Shown one piece after another: positions 17,884-27,977 of a stretch of 58,703 nucleotides of DNA. Position 1 is the stretch's first letter; each line of letters begins with the position of its first letter. Made by a program: the position numbers and the translations under genes. Origin of the DNA: Rhodocyclaceae bacterium. GTDB taxonomy: Bacteria; Pseudomonadota; Gammaproteobacteria; Burkholderiales; Rhodocyclaceae. The stretch is taken from the NCBI GenBank assembly GCA_008080565.1, contig VIKE01000081.1, positions 1-58,703 on the forward strand. The letters are read 5' to 3'. Below the pieces are notes generated by a model. That model searched no databases. It was not told where the DNA came from and was given only the letters and a program-made list of their open reading frames with translations.

Positions 17884-19764
17884 TTGAACAACATGTTCAA
17901 AAACCTGGCAGTCTGGCTGGTCATCGGCCTGGTGCTGATGACGGTGTTTAACCAGTTCAACAGCCGTCAGGTTGCAACCGGATCCGTCGAATACTCCCAG
18001 TTCATTGAGGAGGTGAAGTCTGGCCGCATTTCCAAGGTGGTCATGGAAGGCCGTACGCTGAAGGCGACGACGAGCGAGGGCAAGCGCATCACGTCCTACG
18101 CGCCGCCTGATCTCTGGCTGGTTTCCGATCTGCTCAAGAATGGTGTCAAGATTGAAGCCAAGCCAGAAGAAGAGCCATCCTTCCTGATGAATCTGTTTGT
18201 CAGTTGGTTCCCGATGCTCCTTTTAATTGGCGTCTGGGTTTTCTTCATGCGCCAGATGCAGGGCGGTGGTAAGGGTGGTGCCTTTTCGTTCGGTAAGTCC
18301 AAGGCGCGCATGATGGACGAGTCGACCAATGCCATTACCTTTGCCGATGTTGCTGGTTGTGACGAGGCCAAGGAGGAGGTTCAGGAGATCGTTGATTTCC
18401 TGCGCGATCCTTCCAAGTTCCAGAAGCTCGGTGGCCGTATTCCGAAGGGTGTGCTGATGGTCGGCAACCCCGGGACTGGCAAGACGCTGCTCGCCAAGGC
18501 TATTGCCGGCGAAGCCAAGGTGCCATTCTTCAGTATTTCGGGTTCAGATTTCGTAGAAATGTTCGTTGGTGTTGGCGCTGCACGTGTTCGTGACATGTTC
18601 GAGAACGCCAAGAAGCACGCGCCGTGCATCATCTTTATAGATGAAATTGACGCGGTCGGCCGTCATCGCGGCGCCGGTCTCGGCGGTGGCAATGATGAGC
18701 GCGAACAGACCTTGAACCAGTTGCTGGTAGAGATGGACGGTTTCGAAGGCCATAGTGGCATCATCGTCATCGCCGCGACTAACCGTCCGGATATCCTGGA
18801 CCCGGCGCTGCTGCGTCCCGGTCGTTTCGATCGTCAGGTTGTCGTGCCCTTGCCCGATATTCGTGGCCGGGAGGAAATCCTCAAGGTGCATATGCGCAAA
18901 GTGCCAATTGCCGGTGATGTCAAAGCCGATGTCATTGCGCGAGGTACTCCGGGTTTTTCGGGCGCCGATCTGGCTAATCTGGTTAACGAAGCCGCCTTGT
19001 TCGCTGCGCGCACCAACAAGCGCCTCGTGGACATGGACGACTTTGAAAAGGCCAAGGACAAGATCATGATGGGGGCCGAGCGCCGCAGCATGGTCATGAG
19101 CGAAGAAGAAAAGATGAATACGGCGTACCACGAGTCGGGGCATGCCGTAGTCGCCAAGCTGGTGCCAAAGTCGGATCCTGTTCACAAGGTCACCATAATC
19201 CCCCGTGGTCGTGCTCTGGGCCTGACCATGCAACTGCCGGAAGAAGATCGCTACGCGTATGACCGGCAATACCTGATGAGCCGAATTGCTGTCCTGTTCG
19301 GCGGGCGTATTGCCGAAGAGTTGTTCATGAACCAGATGACCACCGGCGCATCCAACGATTTTGAACGGGCTACCGCGATGGCTCGCGATATGGTGACTCG
19401 TTATGGTATGTCCGATCTCGGGGTAATGGTTTATGGCGAGAACGATGGGGAGGTTTTCCTTGGTCGTTCCGTGACTCAGCACAAGAATGTCTCCGAAGCG
19501 ACGATGCAGAAGGTGGACGCTGAAATTCGCCGCCTTATTGACGAGCAATACGCGCTTGCCCGTCGCCTGCTGGAAGAGAATCGGGACAAGGTTGAGGCGA
19601 TGACCAAGGCCTTGCTTGAGTGGGAAACCATCGATGCCGAGCAGATCGACGACATTATGGCTGGCAAGGCGCCGCGTCCGCCTAAACCATCGCAGTCAGC
19701 GCCGCGGTCAAAAACGCCTAGCGATACGCCGGGTGCTGAGCCAAGTGCTCCTGCGACGGCTTGA
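17884..19764 (+). CDS. ftsH: ATP-dependent zinc metalloprotease FtsH
   Basis: FtsH, 626 residues, is the membrane-anchored AAA+ protease that degrades misfolded membrane proteins and regulators such as sigma-32 and LpxC. TM1 is [18 protein letters not shown], a periplasmic loop follows, and TM2 is [16 protein letters not shown]. In the AAA domain Walker A is GNPGTGKT (about residue 194), Walker B is IIFIDEID, and the arginine-finger region is [20 protein letters not shown]. The protease zinc site is HESGH near residue 416. TTG at 17884 is the likely start because AGGAG lies 7 bp before it; the ATG three codons on is poorly spaced. A terminator follows. Confidence 0.96.
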   Translation: MNNMFKNLAVWLVIGLVLMTVFNQFNSRQVATGSVEYSQFIEEVKSGRISKVVMEGRTLKATTSEGKRITSYAPPDLWLVSDLLKNGVKIEAKPEEEPSFLMNLFVSWFPMLLLIGVWVFFMRQMQGGGKGGAFSFGKSKARMMDESTNAITFADVAGCDEAKEEVQEIVDFLRDPSKFQKLGGRIPKGVLMVGNPGTGKTLLAKAIAGEAKVPFFSISGSDFVEMFVGVGAARVRDMFENAKKHAPCIIFIDEIDAVGRHRGAGLGGGNDEREQTLNQLLVEMDGFEGHSGIIVIAATNRPDILDPALLRPGRFDRQVVVPLPDIRGREEILKVHMRKVPIAGDVKADVIARGTPGFSGADLANLVNEAALFAARTNKRLVDMDDFEKAKDKIMMGAERRSMVMSEEEKMNTAYHESGHAVVAKLVPKSDPVHKVTIIPRGRALGLTMQLPEEDRYAYDRQYLMSRIAVLFGGRIAEELFMNQMTTGASNDFERATAMARDMVTRYGMSDLGVMVYGENDGEVFLGRSVTQHKNVSEATMQKVDAEIRRLIDEQYALARRLLEENRDKVEAMTKALLEWETIDAEQIDDIMAGKAPRPPKPSQSAPRSKTPSDTPGAEPSAPATA

Positions 19765-19783
19765 TTTTTTTGATTGCTGAATT

Positions 19784-19815
19784 GGCCGGGAGTCTCTCCC
19801 GGCCTTTTATTTTTG
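19784..19815 (+). terminator. intrinsic terminator after ftsH
   Basis: GGCCGGGAG-TCT-CTCCCGGCC is a perfect 9-bp stem with a three-base loop, followed by TTTTATTTTTG. It is 19 bases after the ftsH stop. Its position argues that the longer upstream folP start (TTG at 19774), which would be translated through the hairpin, is not the real one. Confidence 0.85.
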
Positions 19816-20658
19816 CGCCATGACAACACACTGCATTGCGGCCGGTTCAGGCTCCCGCTGGATCGTCCTTTGTTGATGGGGATCGTCAATCTCACGCCAG
19901 ACTCATTTTCCGGTGACGGCTTGGTTGGCAATGTCGAACAGGCTGTGCGACACGCGCGTCAGCAGTACGAGGCCGGCTCGGATATTCTGGACATCGGTGC
20001 CGAGTCATCTCGTCCGGGAGCGATTCCCGCTTCAGAGGCGGACGAATTGCGACGCCTGTTGCCTGTTTTGAAAGAAATTGCCGATTGGGGAGTTCCTATT
20101 TCGGTAGATACCTACAAACCGGCAGTCATGCGTGCCGCACTGGAAGCTGGTGCAACGATGATCAATGACATCACTGGCATGGTTAGCCGCGAAGCGTTGT
20201 CAGTGGTGGCCGAGAGCGATTGCGCCGTGTGTGTCATGCATATGCAAGGTGAGCCGGGTACGATGCAGCAAACGCCGTACTATCAGGATGTCGTTTCAGA
20301 AGTGAATTCCTTTCTGGCAGGGTCTGTTGAGCGTTGCAGGCTGGCTGGTATTGCCGATGAACGCATTGTGCTTGATCCAGGTTTTGGCTTCGGAAAAACA
20401 GTGGACCACAATTTGGCGCTATTTTCGGCGTTGACCGTGGCAGGCATCGGTGGTTTTCCTGTATTGCTCGGCGTTTCCAGGAAGTCCATGCTCGGTGCAA
20501 TTACCGGGCGACCGGTTGGCGAGCGGCTGGCGGCCAGCGTGGCGGCAGCCCTGCTCGCCGCCCAAAAAGGTGCGAAAATACTTCGTGTGCATGACGTGGC
20601 TGCAACCAGGGACGCCTTGGCAGTCTGGGCTGCAATAGAACAAGGGAGTCAGGTATGA
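19813..20658 (+). CDS. folP: dihydropteroate synthase
   Basis: FolP joins p-aminobenzoate to hydroxymethyl-dihydropterin diphosphate in folate synthesis and is the sulphonamide target. The family motifs are [14 protein letters not shown] near residue 24, [10 protein letters not shown] (normally DIGGESTRPG), [28 protein letters not shown] and [11 protein letters not shown]. The start is uncertain: no ATG fits. TTG at 19813, just beyond the terminator, gives about 281 residues and the expected N-terminus [19 protein letters not shown] at 19774 is the alternative. The stop overlaps the glmM ATG (ATGA), so the two are translationally coupled. One repeat copy lies antisense inside it at 20409-20444. 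Confidence 0.93.
   Translation: MRHDNTLHCGRFRLPLDRPLLMGIVNLTPDSFSGDGLVGNVEQAVRHARQQYEAGSDILDIGAESSRPGAIPASEADELRRLLPVLKEIADWGVPISVDTYKPAVMRAALEAGATMINDITGMVSREALSVVAESDCAVCVMHMQGEPGTMQQTPYYQDVVSEVNSFLAGSVERCRLAGIADERIVLDPGFGFGKTVDHNLALFSALTVAGIGGFPVLLGVSRKSMLGAITGRPVGERLAASVAAALLAAQKGAKILRVHDVAATRDALAVWAAIEQGSQV
20409..20444 (-). repeat. dispersed repeat copy G (inside folP, antisense)
   Basis: Read on the minus strand: GCCACGGTCAACGCCGAAAA, then TAGCGCCAAATTG. This is the most diverged copy and could be chance, but both the core and the A-rich tail line up with the other copies. Confidence 0.35.
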
Positions 20659-22007
20659 GCAGGAAATATTTTGGTACCGATGGCGTGCGAGGCCGTGTCG
20701 GTCAGTCGCCAATTACGCCCGATTTCGTAATGCGCCTCGGGTATTCGGCAGGTAAGGCCTTGCTGGATCGGTCCGGTATGCCATCTGGCGAGCGGCCGGC
20801 GGTGTTGATAGGTAAGGATACGCGCCTGTCCGGTTACATGCTTGAGTCGGCCTTGGAAGCAGGATTTTCGGCGGCCGGGATTGACGTTTTTCTGGTTGGC
20901 CCGTTACCGACCCCTGCCGTCGCCTACCTGACCCGTGCCTTGCGATTGCAGGCGGGGATCGTAATCTCCGCTTCACATAACCCTTACTACGATAATGGCA
21001 TCAAATTCTTCTCGGCACAGGGTACCAAATTGCCTGATGGGGTAGAGCATGCCATCGAGGAGGGTATAGATCAGCCGATGGTTTGCGCGCCGCCAGCGGA
21101 TCTTGGTCGCGTCAGGCGTATCGAGGATGCGCGCGGCCGCTATATAGAATTCTGCAAGAGTACTTTTCCAAACGACCTCGACTTGCGTGGTTTGAAAATT
21201 GTTGTCGATTGTGCGCATGGCGCTGCTTACCATATAGCGCCGAGTGTTTTTCATGAATTGGGCGCTGATGTCGTTTCCATTGGGGCGCAACCCAATGGTC
21301 TGAATATCAATGATGGCGTTGGCGCTACGGCTCCCAAGGCATTGTGTGAGGCTGTGCTGGCCAATCGCGCCGATCTTGGTGTCGCTTTGGATGGCGATGC
21401 GGACCGCCTTCAAATGGTCGATGCCGAAGGGAACCTATATGACGGCGATCAACTGCTTTTTGCTATCGTTCGCAGTCGGGCTCGTGTGGCCAAAGTGAAG
21501 GGCGTCGTTGGTACGTTGATGAGCAATCTCGCCTTGGAGCACGCTCTTGGCAAGATTGACATACCGTTTGCCCGGGCTGCAGTTGGTGATCGCTACGTTG
21601 TAGAGATGCTCAACGAAAAAGGCTGGTTATATGGCGGTGAAAATTCCGGACATATCCTTGCGATGGATCGCCATACGACAGGCGATGGCATTGTTGCAGC
21701 CTTGCAGGTTTTGGCCGCGCTGCGCGAGTTTGGCGGCGACTTGAAGGGCTTGCTGGGCGGTTTGGCGCTTTATCCGCAGAAACTGATCAATGTGCCGATC
21801 GCGCGTGGGTTTCCATGGAAAGATCATCCAGCGATCAAGTCAGCGCTGGCTGAGACCGAGGCAGGTATGGCTGGGCGGGGCAGGGTGCTGTTGCGCGCCT
21901 CCGGAACAGAGCCGCTACTACGGGTAATGGTCGAAGGCGAAGATGCTGGCGAAGTGGCTGTTGCCGCCGAAAAGCTGGCGTGCGTCGTGCGGGAGTCTAC
22001 GCAATAA
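20655..22007 (+). CDS. glmM: phosphoglucosamine mutase
   Basis: GlmM, 450 residues, converts glucosamine-6-phosphate to glucosamine-1-phosphate for UDP-GlcNAc, peptidoglycan and LPS synthesis. Domain 1 opens with [14 protein letters not shown]; the phosphoserine loop is [15 protein letters not shown] near residue 98; the metal loop is [13 protein letters not shown] near residue 244; the sugar-binding loop is GGENSGH near residue 324; the phosphate-binding loop is [15 protein letters not shown] near the C-terminus. The length is normal. It overlaps folP by 4 bp; folP-glmM is a widespread pairing. Confidence 0.96.
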   Translation: MSRKYFGTDGVRGRVGQSPITPDFVMRLGYSAGKALLDRSGMPSGERPAVLIGKDTRLSGYMLESALEAGFSAAGIDVFLVGPLPTPAVAYLTRALRLQAGIVISASHNPYYDNGIKFFSAQGTKLPDGVEHAIEEGIDQPMVCAPPADLGRVRRIEDARGRYIEFCKSTFPNDLDLRGLKIVVDCAHGAAYHIAPSVFHELGADVVSIGAQPNGLNINDGVGATAPKALCEAVLANRADLGVALDGDADRLQMVDAEGNLYDGDQLLFAIVRSRARVAKVKGVVGTLMSNLALEHALGKIDIPFARAAVGDRYVVEMLNEKGWLYGGENSGHILAMDRHTTGDGIVAALQVLAALREFGGDLKGLLGGLALYPQKLINVPIARGFPWKDHPAIKSALAETEAGMAGRGRVLLRASGTEPLLRVMVEGEDAGEVAVAAEKLACVVRESTQ

Positions 22008-22030
22008 ATTATCAGGTATGTCTAATCGTA

Positions 22031-22060
22031 TTGACCGAAAAATCGACGAGTCGCTATAAT
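22031..22060 (+). promoter_or_regulatory. sigma-70 promoter upstream of tpiA
   Basis: TTGACC (22031-22036), an 18-bp spacer and a consensus TATAAT (22055-22060) lie 34 bases before the tpiA ATG. It is one of the strongest promoters visible in the beta part and probably drives tpiA-secG, perhaps reading on toward the tRNA and nuo genes. Confidence 0.7.
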
Positions 22061-22094
22061 TCGAAGGTTTTTCGCCAACGGAATCATCTAGCCC

Positions 22095-22844
22095 ATGCGT
22101 AGAAAGCTCGTAGCTGGTAACTGGAAGATGCACGGCGCGCTGCATCAGAATTCAGAACTCCTGACACGTATTGTCGCAGAGGCCTCCGGGTTGCTTTGTG
22201 AAATAGCAGTGTGCCCGCCCTATCCCTACCTTGCTCAGGTGCGGTCTCTGATACAGGGTGTAGCGGTTGCATTGGGCGCGCAGTCGGTAAGTGAGCATCC
22301 TTCCGGGGCATTTACAGGCGAGGTGTCTGGTTCAATGTTGGCCGAGTTCGGTTGCCGTTATGTGCTGGTAGGTCACTCTGAGCGACGTGCGCTGTTCGGT
22401 GAAACGGATACGGTTGTTGCTGCCAAGTTTGAGGCTGCTCAAAAGGCTGGCTTGATACCTATTTTGTGTGTTGGTGAGACGCTGAGTGAGCGTGAGTCTG
22501 GCAAGACAGAGTTTGTGGTGGCCAGGCAGTTGTCGGCGGTTTTGGATCGTCTTGGTGTGGCTGCCATGTCATCGGCGGTGGTTGCGTATGAGCCGGTGTG
22601 GGCAATCGGGACTGGAGTGACGGCGTCTCCATCTCAGGCGCAGGAGGTGCATGCGGCGATTCGTGCTCAGATTGCTGCGCTTGGCTCGGGTGTTGCTGCG
22701 GATTTGCGCATTCTTTATGGTGGCAGTGTGAAGCCGCAGAATGCGAAGGAGTTGTTTGGGCAGTCTGACATTGATGGTGGTTTGATCGGTGGCGCTGCCT
22801 TGGTTGCGGACGATTTTCTGACGATTTGCCACGCGGCGAATTGA
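22095..22844 (+). CDS. tpiA: triosephosphate isomerase
   Basis: TpiA, 249 residues, interconverts dihydroxyacetone phosphate and glyceraldehyde-3-phosphate. The catalytic residues are Lys in AGNWKMHGA (about residue 11), His in VGHSERR (about residue 95) and Glu in [11 protein letters not shown] (about residue 166); the phosphate loop is [11 protein letters not shown]. It has its own promoter. secG follows after 11 bp, an order common in beta- and gammaproteobacteria. Confidence 0.97.
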   Translation: MRRKLVAGNWKMHGALHQNSELLTRIVAEASGLLCEIAVCPPYPYLAQVRSLIQGVAVALGAQSVSEHPSGAFTGEVSGSMLAEFGCRYVLVGHSERRALFGETDTVVAAKFEAAQKAGLIPILCVGETLSERESGKTEFVVARQLSAVLDRLGVAAMSSAVVAYEPVWAIGTGVTASPSQAQEVHAAIRAQIAALGSGVAADLRILYGGSVKPQNAKELFGQSDIDGGLIGGAALVADDFLTICHAAN

Positions 22845-22855
22845 TAGGCTAACAA

Positions 22856-23227
22856 ATGAACTGGTTTTTCTCTCTCCTTCTGACGGTCCATATTCTGGTT
22901 GCGATCGTTATTATTGGTCTGGTGTTGATGCAGCATGGCAAGGGTGCCGACATGGGGGCTGCGTTTGGCAGTGGTGCTTCCGGAAGCTTGTTTGGTGCTA
23001 CCGGGTCCGCCAATTTTCTAAGTCGTACGACAGGCGTTCTTGCGGCAGTGTTTTTCGCGACGAGTCTGACCTTGGCGTATGTTGCCTCCAGCAAGCCAAA
23101 AACGACTGGCAGTGTCATGCAAGAACCGGTACAATCGCAGACTGTTTCGCAGCCTGCTTCCGCGGCTGTGGAATCGCCAGCTGCTCCTGCAGGTGCGGGT
23201 TCCAAGGCGAAAGACATACCGAAGTAG
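22856..23227 (+). CDS. secG: preprotein translocase subunit SecG
   Basis: SecG, 123 residues, is an accessory membrane subunit of the SecYEG channel. Two helices are visible, FFSLLLTVHILVAIVIIGLVLMQ and TTGVLAAVFFATSLTLAYVAS, joined by the family loop GKGADMGAAFGSGASGSLFG. The C-terminal ~35 residues are a low-complexity Ala/Pro/Ser tail, normal for beta SecG. It lies 11 bp after tpiA and 52 bp before the tRNA-Leu remnant. Confidence 0.95.
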   Translation: MNWFFSLLLTVHILVAIVIIGLVLMQHGKGADMGAAFGSGASGSLFGATGSANFLSRTTGVLAAVFFATSLTLAYVASSKPKTTGSVMQEPVQSQTVSQPASAAVESPAAPAGAGSKAKDIPK

Positions 23228-23279
23228 CGCAAGATGGATTGCTTGGCATGGAGTCCTCGCCGAGTAATCAAAAAGACGT

Positions 23280-23344
23280 GCCGACGTGGTGAAATTGGTA
23301 GACACGCTATCTTGAGGGGGTAGTGGCGCAAGCTGTGCGAGTTC
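23280..23344 (+). tRNA. tRNA-Leu(GAG), 3' part missing
   Basis: The sequence begins as a normal class II tRNA-Leu: acceptor strand GCCGACG, D arm with TGGTAGAC, anticodon stem CTATC / GGTAG around loop TTGAGGG (anticodon GAG), then the long variable arm and the T-stem strand GCGAG with TTC. It should continue with the rest of the T loop, CTCGC, and the acceptor strand CGTCGGC. Instead it passes at 23345 into unrelated sequence, and neither strand appears in the 60 bases before nuoA. As written it cannot fold into a mature tRNA. The place between secG and nuoA is the usual one for this gene. The lesion may be a real deletion or an assembly collapse. Confidence 0.8.
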
Positions 23345-23403
23345 CTGGGCAGCGGCCGCAGGGTGCGCTGTTTCGAACAAAAACTGAATATTGGCGGCGG
23401 GTC

Positions 23404-23775
23404 ATGGAAAACTACTTTCCAATCCTGATGTTCGTTCTGGTGGGGGTTGCGGTGGGTGTGTTGCCCATTGCGATGGGCTTTATACTAGCTCCAAGCCGGC
23501 CGGACCCTGAAAAGCTCTCTCCTTACGAGTGTGGCTTTGAGGCTTTTGAAGATGCGCGCATGAAGTTTGATGTGCGTTTCTATCTGATTGCTATCCTATT
23601 CATTTTGTTCGATCTGGAAATTGCCTTCCTGTTTCCGTGGGCTGCAATTTTCAAGGACATAGTGGCGACGGAGTCGATCAAGTTGTTCGGCTTTGTTGAA
23701 ATGCTTGTGTTTGTTGCCATTCTGGTCGTTGGTTATGTATATGCCTGGGCCAAGGGCGCGCTGGAATGGGAATGA
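23404..23775 (+). CDS. nuoA: NADH-quinone oxidoreductase subunit A
   Basis: NuoA, 123 residues, is a small membrane subunit of complex I at the junction of membrane arm and peripheral arm. Three helices are visible: [43 protein letters not shown] and [16 protein letters not shown]. The conserved loop [20 protein letters not shown] carries the ND3-type cysteine. I chose the ATG giving MENYFPIL; the longer frame would read through the tRNA remnant. Only 59 bases separate it from the broken tRNA, so a natural leader may be missing. First gene of the 14-gene nuo operon. Confidence 0.95.
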   Translation: MENYFPILMFVLVGVAVGVLPIAMGFILAPSRPDPEKLSPYECGFEAFEDARMKFDVRFYLIAILFILFDLEIAFLFPWAAIFKDIVATESIKLFGFVEMLVFVAILVVGYVYAWAKGALEWE

Positions 23776-23784
23776 GGCTAGGCT

Positions 23785-24261
23785 ATGGCTATTGAGGGCG
23801 TTCTCCAGGAAGGTTTTGTCACTACAACGGCTGACAAGCTAATTAATTACATGCGAACCGGCTCGATTTGGCCGATGACTTTCGGTTTGGCCTGTTGTGC
23901 GGTTGAGATGATTCATGCGGGCGTCTCTCGTTACGATCTTGACCGTTTCGGCATTGTGTTCCGGGCAAGTCCTCGGCAGTCGGATGTGATGATCGTCGCA
24001 GGTACGCTGACCAATAAAATGGCGCCTGCGCTGCGCAAGGTCTATGACCAAATGGCTGAGCCGCGCTGGGTGATCTCGATGGGGTCGTGCGCAAATGGCG
24101 GTGGTTATTACCATTATTCCTATTCTGTTGTGCGTGGCTGCGATCGCATCGTGCCAGTCGATATCTATGTTCCTGGTTGCCCTCCAACTGCAGAGGCCCT
24201 GATTTACGGCTTGATACAGTTGCAGAACAAGATTCGCCGCACTAACACCATTGCTCGTTAA
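23785..24261 (+). CDS. nuoB: NADH-quinone oxidoreductase subunit B
   Basis: NuoB, 158 residues, carries cluster N2, the last [4Fe-4S] centre before quinone. The ligands are the adjacent cysteines in LACCAVEM, then GSCANGG and VPGCPPTAE. It lies on the cytoplasmic side at the quinone cavity with NuoD. It follows nuoA after 9 bp. Confidence 0.97.
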   Translation: MAIEGVLQEGFVTTTADKLINYMRTGSIWPMTFGLACCAVEMIHAGVSRYDLDRFGIVFRASPRQSDVMIVAGTLTNKMAPALRKVYDQMAEPRWVISMGSCANGGGYYHYSYSVVRGCDRIVPVDIYVPGCPPTAEALIYGLIQLQNKIRRTNTIAR

Positions 24262-24280
24262 TTGCCAAGGCTGATTCGAT

Positions 24281-24886
24281 ATGTCTGCCAAGCTGGAAAC
24301 GCTTAGTCAAAACCTGCAAAAACATTTTGGCGATAAGCTGAAATCGTTGAAGCTGGCTTTAGGTGAAGTAACCATTGAGGTCGGTGCTGCCGACTATCTC
24401 GGTGTGATGACTGCATTGCGGGATGAGGCTGATCTTCATTTTGAAGAAATCATAGATTTGTGTGGTGTCGATTATTCGACCTACGGTGATGGTGGCTGGC
24501 AAGGCCGGCGCTTTGCCGCGGTCTCGCATCTTCTTTCGATCGCTAACAACTGGCGTTTGCGTGTGCGCGTCTTTGCTGAGGACGATGAGTTTCCGTCCGT
24601 TGATTCCGTTGCCGGTGTTTGGAGAAGTGTCAATTGGTTTGAGCGCGAAGCGTTCGATCTCTTTGGCATTGCTTTTGTGGGCCATGACGATCTGCGCCGC
24701 ATCCTGACTGATTATGGCTTTATCGGCCACCCTTTCCGCAAGGATTTTCCAATTTCAGGTCATGTCGAAATGCGTTATGACCCCGATCAGGCACGTGTGA
24801 TCTATCAACCGGTGACCATCGAGCCTCGGGAGAACACCCCGCGCATCGTGCGCGAAGACACCTTCGGGGATACTGCTCATGGCTGA
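24281..24886 (+). CDS. nuoC: NADH-quinone oxidoreductase subunit C
   Basis: NuoC, 201 residues, is the 30-kDa-type peripheral-arm subunit that packs against NuoD and NuoB; it has no cofactor. The family signature is ERE(A)FDLFGIAF followed by [22 protein letters not shown], near residues 120-150. It is a separate protein, not a NuoCD fusion as in enterobacteria. Its end overlaps nuoD by 8 bp. Confidence 0.96.
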   Translation: MSAKLETLSQNLQKHFGDKLKSLKLALGEVTIEVGAADYLGVMTALRDEADLHFEEIIDLCGVDYSTYGDGGWQGRRFAAVSHLLSIANNWRLRVRVFAEDDEFPSVDSVAGVWRSVNWFEREAFDLFGIAFVGHDDLRRILTDYGFIGHPFRKDFPISGHVEMRYDPDQARVIYQPVTIEPRENTPRIVREDTFGDTAHG

Positions 24887-26132
24887 CATCCGCAATTTTA
24901 CGCTGAATTTTGGTCCGCAGCACCCGGCAGCGCACGGTGTTCTGCGCTTGGTGCTCGAATTGGACGGCGAAGTCGTCCAGCGCGCCGATCCGCATATCGG
25001 CCTGTTGCATCGTGCTACGGAAAAATTGGCTGAAACCCGGACCTGGGTGCAGTCCGTGCCGTACATGGATCGTCTCGACTACGTGTCGATGATGTGCAAC
25101 GAGCACGCCTACTGCCTGGCCACTGAAAAGCTGCTTGGTATCGAAGTGCCGGAGCGTGGCAAGTACATCCGCGTCATGTTCGATGAGGTTACCCGTATCC
25201 TCAACCATTTATTATGGATCGGCTGTCATGCGCTGGACGTCGGTGCGATGACCATGGCGCTCTACACCTTCCGCGAGCGTGAAGATCTGATGGATGTGTA
25301 TGAAGCGGTTTCCGGTGCGCGTATGCATGCTGCCTACTATCGCCCTGGTGGTGTCTATCGTGATCTGCCTGATCGCATGCCACAGTACCAGGAGTCGACT
25401 TGGACCAACGCCAAGAGGGCGGCAGAGAAGAACGAGAACCGTAGCGGTTCGCTGCTCGACTTCCTCGAAGATTTTACCAATCGCTTCCCAACCTATCATT
25501 CCGAATACCATACCTTGCTGACCGACAACCGGATCTGGAAGCAGCGTCTGGTCAATGTCGGTGTCGTGACGCCGGAGCGCGCCCTGCAGATGGGCTTTAC
25601 GGGGGCCATGCTGCGTGGCTCGGGGATCGCTTGGGACTTGCGCAAGAAGCAGCCATACGCTGCCTATGACAAGGTTGATTTCGATGTGCCGGTGGGCGTC
25701 AATGGCGACAGTTACGACCGCTACCTGGTTCGCATGGAAGAAATGATCCAGTCGAACAACATTATCAAGCAGTGTATCGCCTGGCTGCGCAAGAATCCCG
25801 GCCCGGTGATCACCGACAATAACAAGGTGGCGCCGCCGCCCCGCGAAAACATGAAGACCAATATGGAGGAGCTGATTCACCACTTCAAGCTCTTCACCGA
25901 AGGCATCCATGTTCCGGCCGGCGAAGCCTATGCCGCAGTCGAGCATCCGAAGGGTGAGTTCGGTATCTACTTTGTTTCCGATGGTGCCAACAAACCTTAC
26001 CGTATGAAAATTCGTGCTCCGGGCTTTGTCCACCTGGCTGGTCTGGACGAAATGTCCAGAGGCCACATGATTGCCGACGTCGTTACGATTATCGGTTCCC
26101 AAGATATTGTTTTTGGCGAGATTGACCGCTGA
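24879..26132 (+). CDS. nuoD: NADH-quinone oxidoreductase subunit D
   Basis: NuoD, 417 residues, is the 49-kDa subunit forming the quinone pocket and is homologous to [NiFe]-hydrogenase large subunits. Conserved blocks are [14 protein letters not shown] near residue 11, [28 protein letters not shown], and a C-terminal GEIDR where hydrogenases have their metal cysteines. It overlaps nuoC by 8 bp and nuoE by one base. The same window encodes a distant relative, HoxH. Confidence 0.97.
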   Translation: MADIRNFTLNFGPQHPAAHGVLRLVLELDGEVVQRADPHIGLLHRATEKLAETRTWVQSVPYMDRLDYVSMMCNEHAYCLATEKLLGIEVPERGKYIRVMFDEVTRILNHLLWIGCHALDVGAMTMALYTFREREDLMDVYEAVSGARMHAAYYRPGGVYRDLPDRMPQYQESTWTNAKRAAEKNENRSGSLLDFLEDFTNRFPTYHSEYHTLLTDNRIWKQRLVNVGVVTPERALQMGFTGAMLRGSGIAWDLRKKQPYAAYDKVDFDVPVGVNGDSYDRYLVRMEEMIQSNNIIKQCIAWLRKNPGPVITDNNKVAPPPRENMKTNMEELIHHFKLFTEGIHVPAGEAYAAVEHPKGEFGIYFVSDGANKPYRMKIRAPGFVHLAGLDEMSRGHMIADVVTIIGSQDIVFGEIDR

Positions 26133-26605
26133 TGTTTTCCGCTGAAACCCTCCAGAAGTTTGCCCGCGAGGTCGCCAAGTACCCCGCTGATCAAAAACAG
26201 TCGGCGTCGATGGCTTGTCTCGCGCACGCACAGGAAGAAAAAGGCTGGCTGGCCCCCGAGTCCATCGAGGCTGTCGCCAACTATCTTGGTATGCCGCCAA
26301 TCGCGGCTTACGAAGTGGCCTCTTTTTACAATATGTATGACCTGAAGCCGGTCGGCAAGTACAAGATCACGGTCTGTACCAACCTGCCTTGCGCGCTGTC
26401 GGGTGGCTACCACGCAGGCGAATATCTCCAGCACAAGCTCGGTATCGGCTACGGCGAAACGACCCCGGACGGCAAGTTTACATTGAAGGAAGGTGAGTGC
26501 ATGGGGGCCTGCGGTGACGCGCCGGTTTTCATCGTCAACAACCGCTCGATGTGCAGCCACATGCACCCGGAACAGATCGACAAGCTGCTTGAGGAGTGCA
26601 AATAA
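26132..26605 (+). CDS. nuoE: NADH-quinone oxidoreductase subunit E
   Basis: NuoE, 157 residues, is the thioredoxin-fold subunit holding the off-path [2Fe-2S] cluster N1a. The ligands are in [11 protein letters not shown] (about residue 87) and CMGACGDAP (about residue 123). The ATG overlaps the nuoD stop (TGATG) and its own stop overlaps the nuoF ATG (TAATG), so the D-E-F trio is tightly coupled. Confidence 0.96.
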   Translation: MFSAETLQKFAREVAKYPADQKQSASMACLAHAQEEKGWLAPESIEAVANYLGMPPIAAYEVASFYNMYDLKPVGKYKITVCTNLPCALSGGYHAGEYLQHKLGIGYGETTPDGKFTLKEGECMGACGDAPVFIVNNRSMCSHMHPEQIDKLLEECK

Positions 26606-27933
26606 TGGCAATGCTTGGTTCGATCAACGGCGTTCTGATGGAAGGCCTGGATGGGGACAACACCTGGCGCCTCAAGGATTACGTTGCCCGCGGTGGCTAT
26701 GCGCAGCTGAAGCGCATCCTGGAAACCAAGATGACCCAGGAAGACGTGATCAGCGAAGTCAAGAAATCCGTACTGCGCGGTCGTGGCGGCGCCGGGTTCC
26801 CGACCGGGCTGAAGTGGTCCTTCATGCCGCGCTCCTTTCCTGGCGACAAGTACGTCGTCTGCAATACCGATGAAGGTGAGCCGGGAACCTTCAAGGACCG
26901 CGACATCATGCGTTTCAATCCGCATGCCGTCATCGAGGGCATGGCGATCGCCGCCTACGCGATGGGTGCCAACCGCGGTTACAACTACGTGCATGGCGAG
27001 GTCTGGCAGGAATACAAGCGTTTCGAAGAGGCGCTCGACGAAGCGCGTGCTGCCGGCTTCATCGGCCAAAATATTCTCGGTTCGGGCTTTAACTTCGAGC
27101 TTTTCGCCCATCACGGCTTCGGTGCCTATATCTGTGGCGAAGAAACAGCGCTGCTCGAATCGATCGAAGGCAAGAAGGGCCAGCCGCGCTTCAAGCCGCC
27201 GTTCCCGGCGTCCTTCGGTTTGTACGGCAAACCGACGACGATCAACAATACCGAAACCTTTGCCGCCATTCCTTTCATCCTGAAGATGGGTGGCGAAGAG
27301 TTCCTGAATCTGGGCAAGCCGAATAACGGTGGCACCAAGCTGTTCTCGGTCTCCGGCCACGTCAATCGTCCGGGTAACTACGAAATTCCGCTCGGTACAC
27401 CTTTTGCGACCCTGCTTGAAATGTGCGGCGGGATGCGCGGCGGGCGCAAGCTCAAGGCGGTGATTCCCGGCGGCTCGTCGGCCCCGGTGATGCCGGGCGA
27501 AGTGATCATGGATTGCACCATGGACTATGACTCGATCAGCAAGGGCGGCTCGATGCTCGGTTCCGGCGCAGTCATCGTGATGGACGAGACGGTCTGCATG
27601 GTCAAGGCGCTGGAGCGTTTGTCCTTCTTCTATTACGAAGAGTCCTGCGGTCAATGTACCCCCTGCCGTGAAGGTACGGCCTGGATGTACAAGGTCGTCC
27701 ATCGCATCGAGAACGGTCTCGGCAAGCCCGAAGACCTCGATTTGCTGAACAGTGTGCTCGGCAATATTGCCGGTCGCACCATTTGTGCGCTCGGTGATGC
27801 GGCAGCCTTCCCGGTACAGAGCTTCATCAAGCACTTCGGCAAGGAATTTGAGTTCCACATTGAAAACAAGACCTGTCTGGTTCCCAAGGATGTGCAATGG
27901 GCAGGCAGTGGCTTCCACAAGATTCCGGCCTGA
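26605..27933 (+). CDS. nuoF: NADH-quinone oxidoreductase subunit F (NADH-binding)
   Basis: NuoF, 442 residues, binds NADH and FMN and carries [4Fe-4S] N3. The NADH loop is [15 protein letters not shown] near residue 55; the FMN region is [14 protein letters not shown]; the cluster ligands are [13 protein letters not shown] near residue 345 and a later Cys in TICALGDAA. The ATG at 26605 has GGAG nine bases upstream (26592-26595), better placed than the next ATG at 26611. HoxF in this window is a paralogue carrying an added NuoE-like domain. Confidence 0.96.
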   Translation: MAMLGSINGVLMEGLDGDNTWRLKDYVARGGYAQLKRILETKMTQEDVISEVKKSVLRGRGGAGFPTGLKWSFMPRSFPGDKYVVCNTDEGEPGTFKDRDIMRFNPHAVIEGMAIAAYAMGANRGYNYVHGEVWQEYKRFEEALDEARAAGFIGQNILGSGFNFELFAHHGFGAYICGEETALLESIEGKKGQPRFKPPFPASFGLYGKPTTINNTETFAAIPFILKMGGEEFLNLGKPNNGGTKLFSVSGHVNRPGNYEIPLGTPFATLLEMCGGMRGGRKLKAVIPGGSSAPVMPGEVIMDCTMDYDSISKGGSMLGSGAVIVMDETVCMVKALERLSFFYYEESCGQCTPCREGTAWMYKVVHRIENGLGKPEDLDLLNSVLGNIAGRTICALGDAAAFPVQSFIKHFGKEFEFHIENKTCLVPKDVQWAGSGFHKIPA

Positions 27934-27977
27934 CAGGCTACGGGTTGTAACGAAAGAACTGGCTACAAGGTAGCGAC

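Noticed and set aside
23280..23403. The broken tRNA as the edge of an integrated element
   Set aside because: No integrase, no second T-arm copy and no foreign genes follow; nuoA begins at once.
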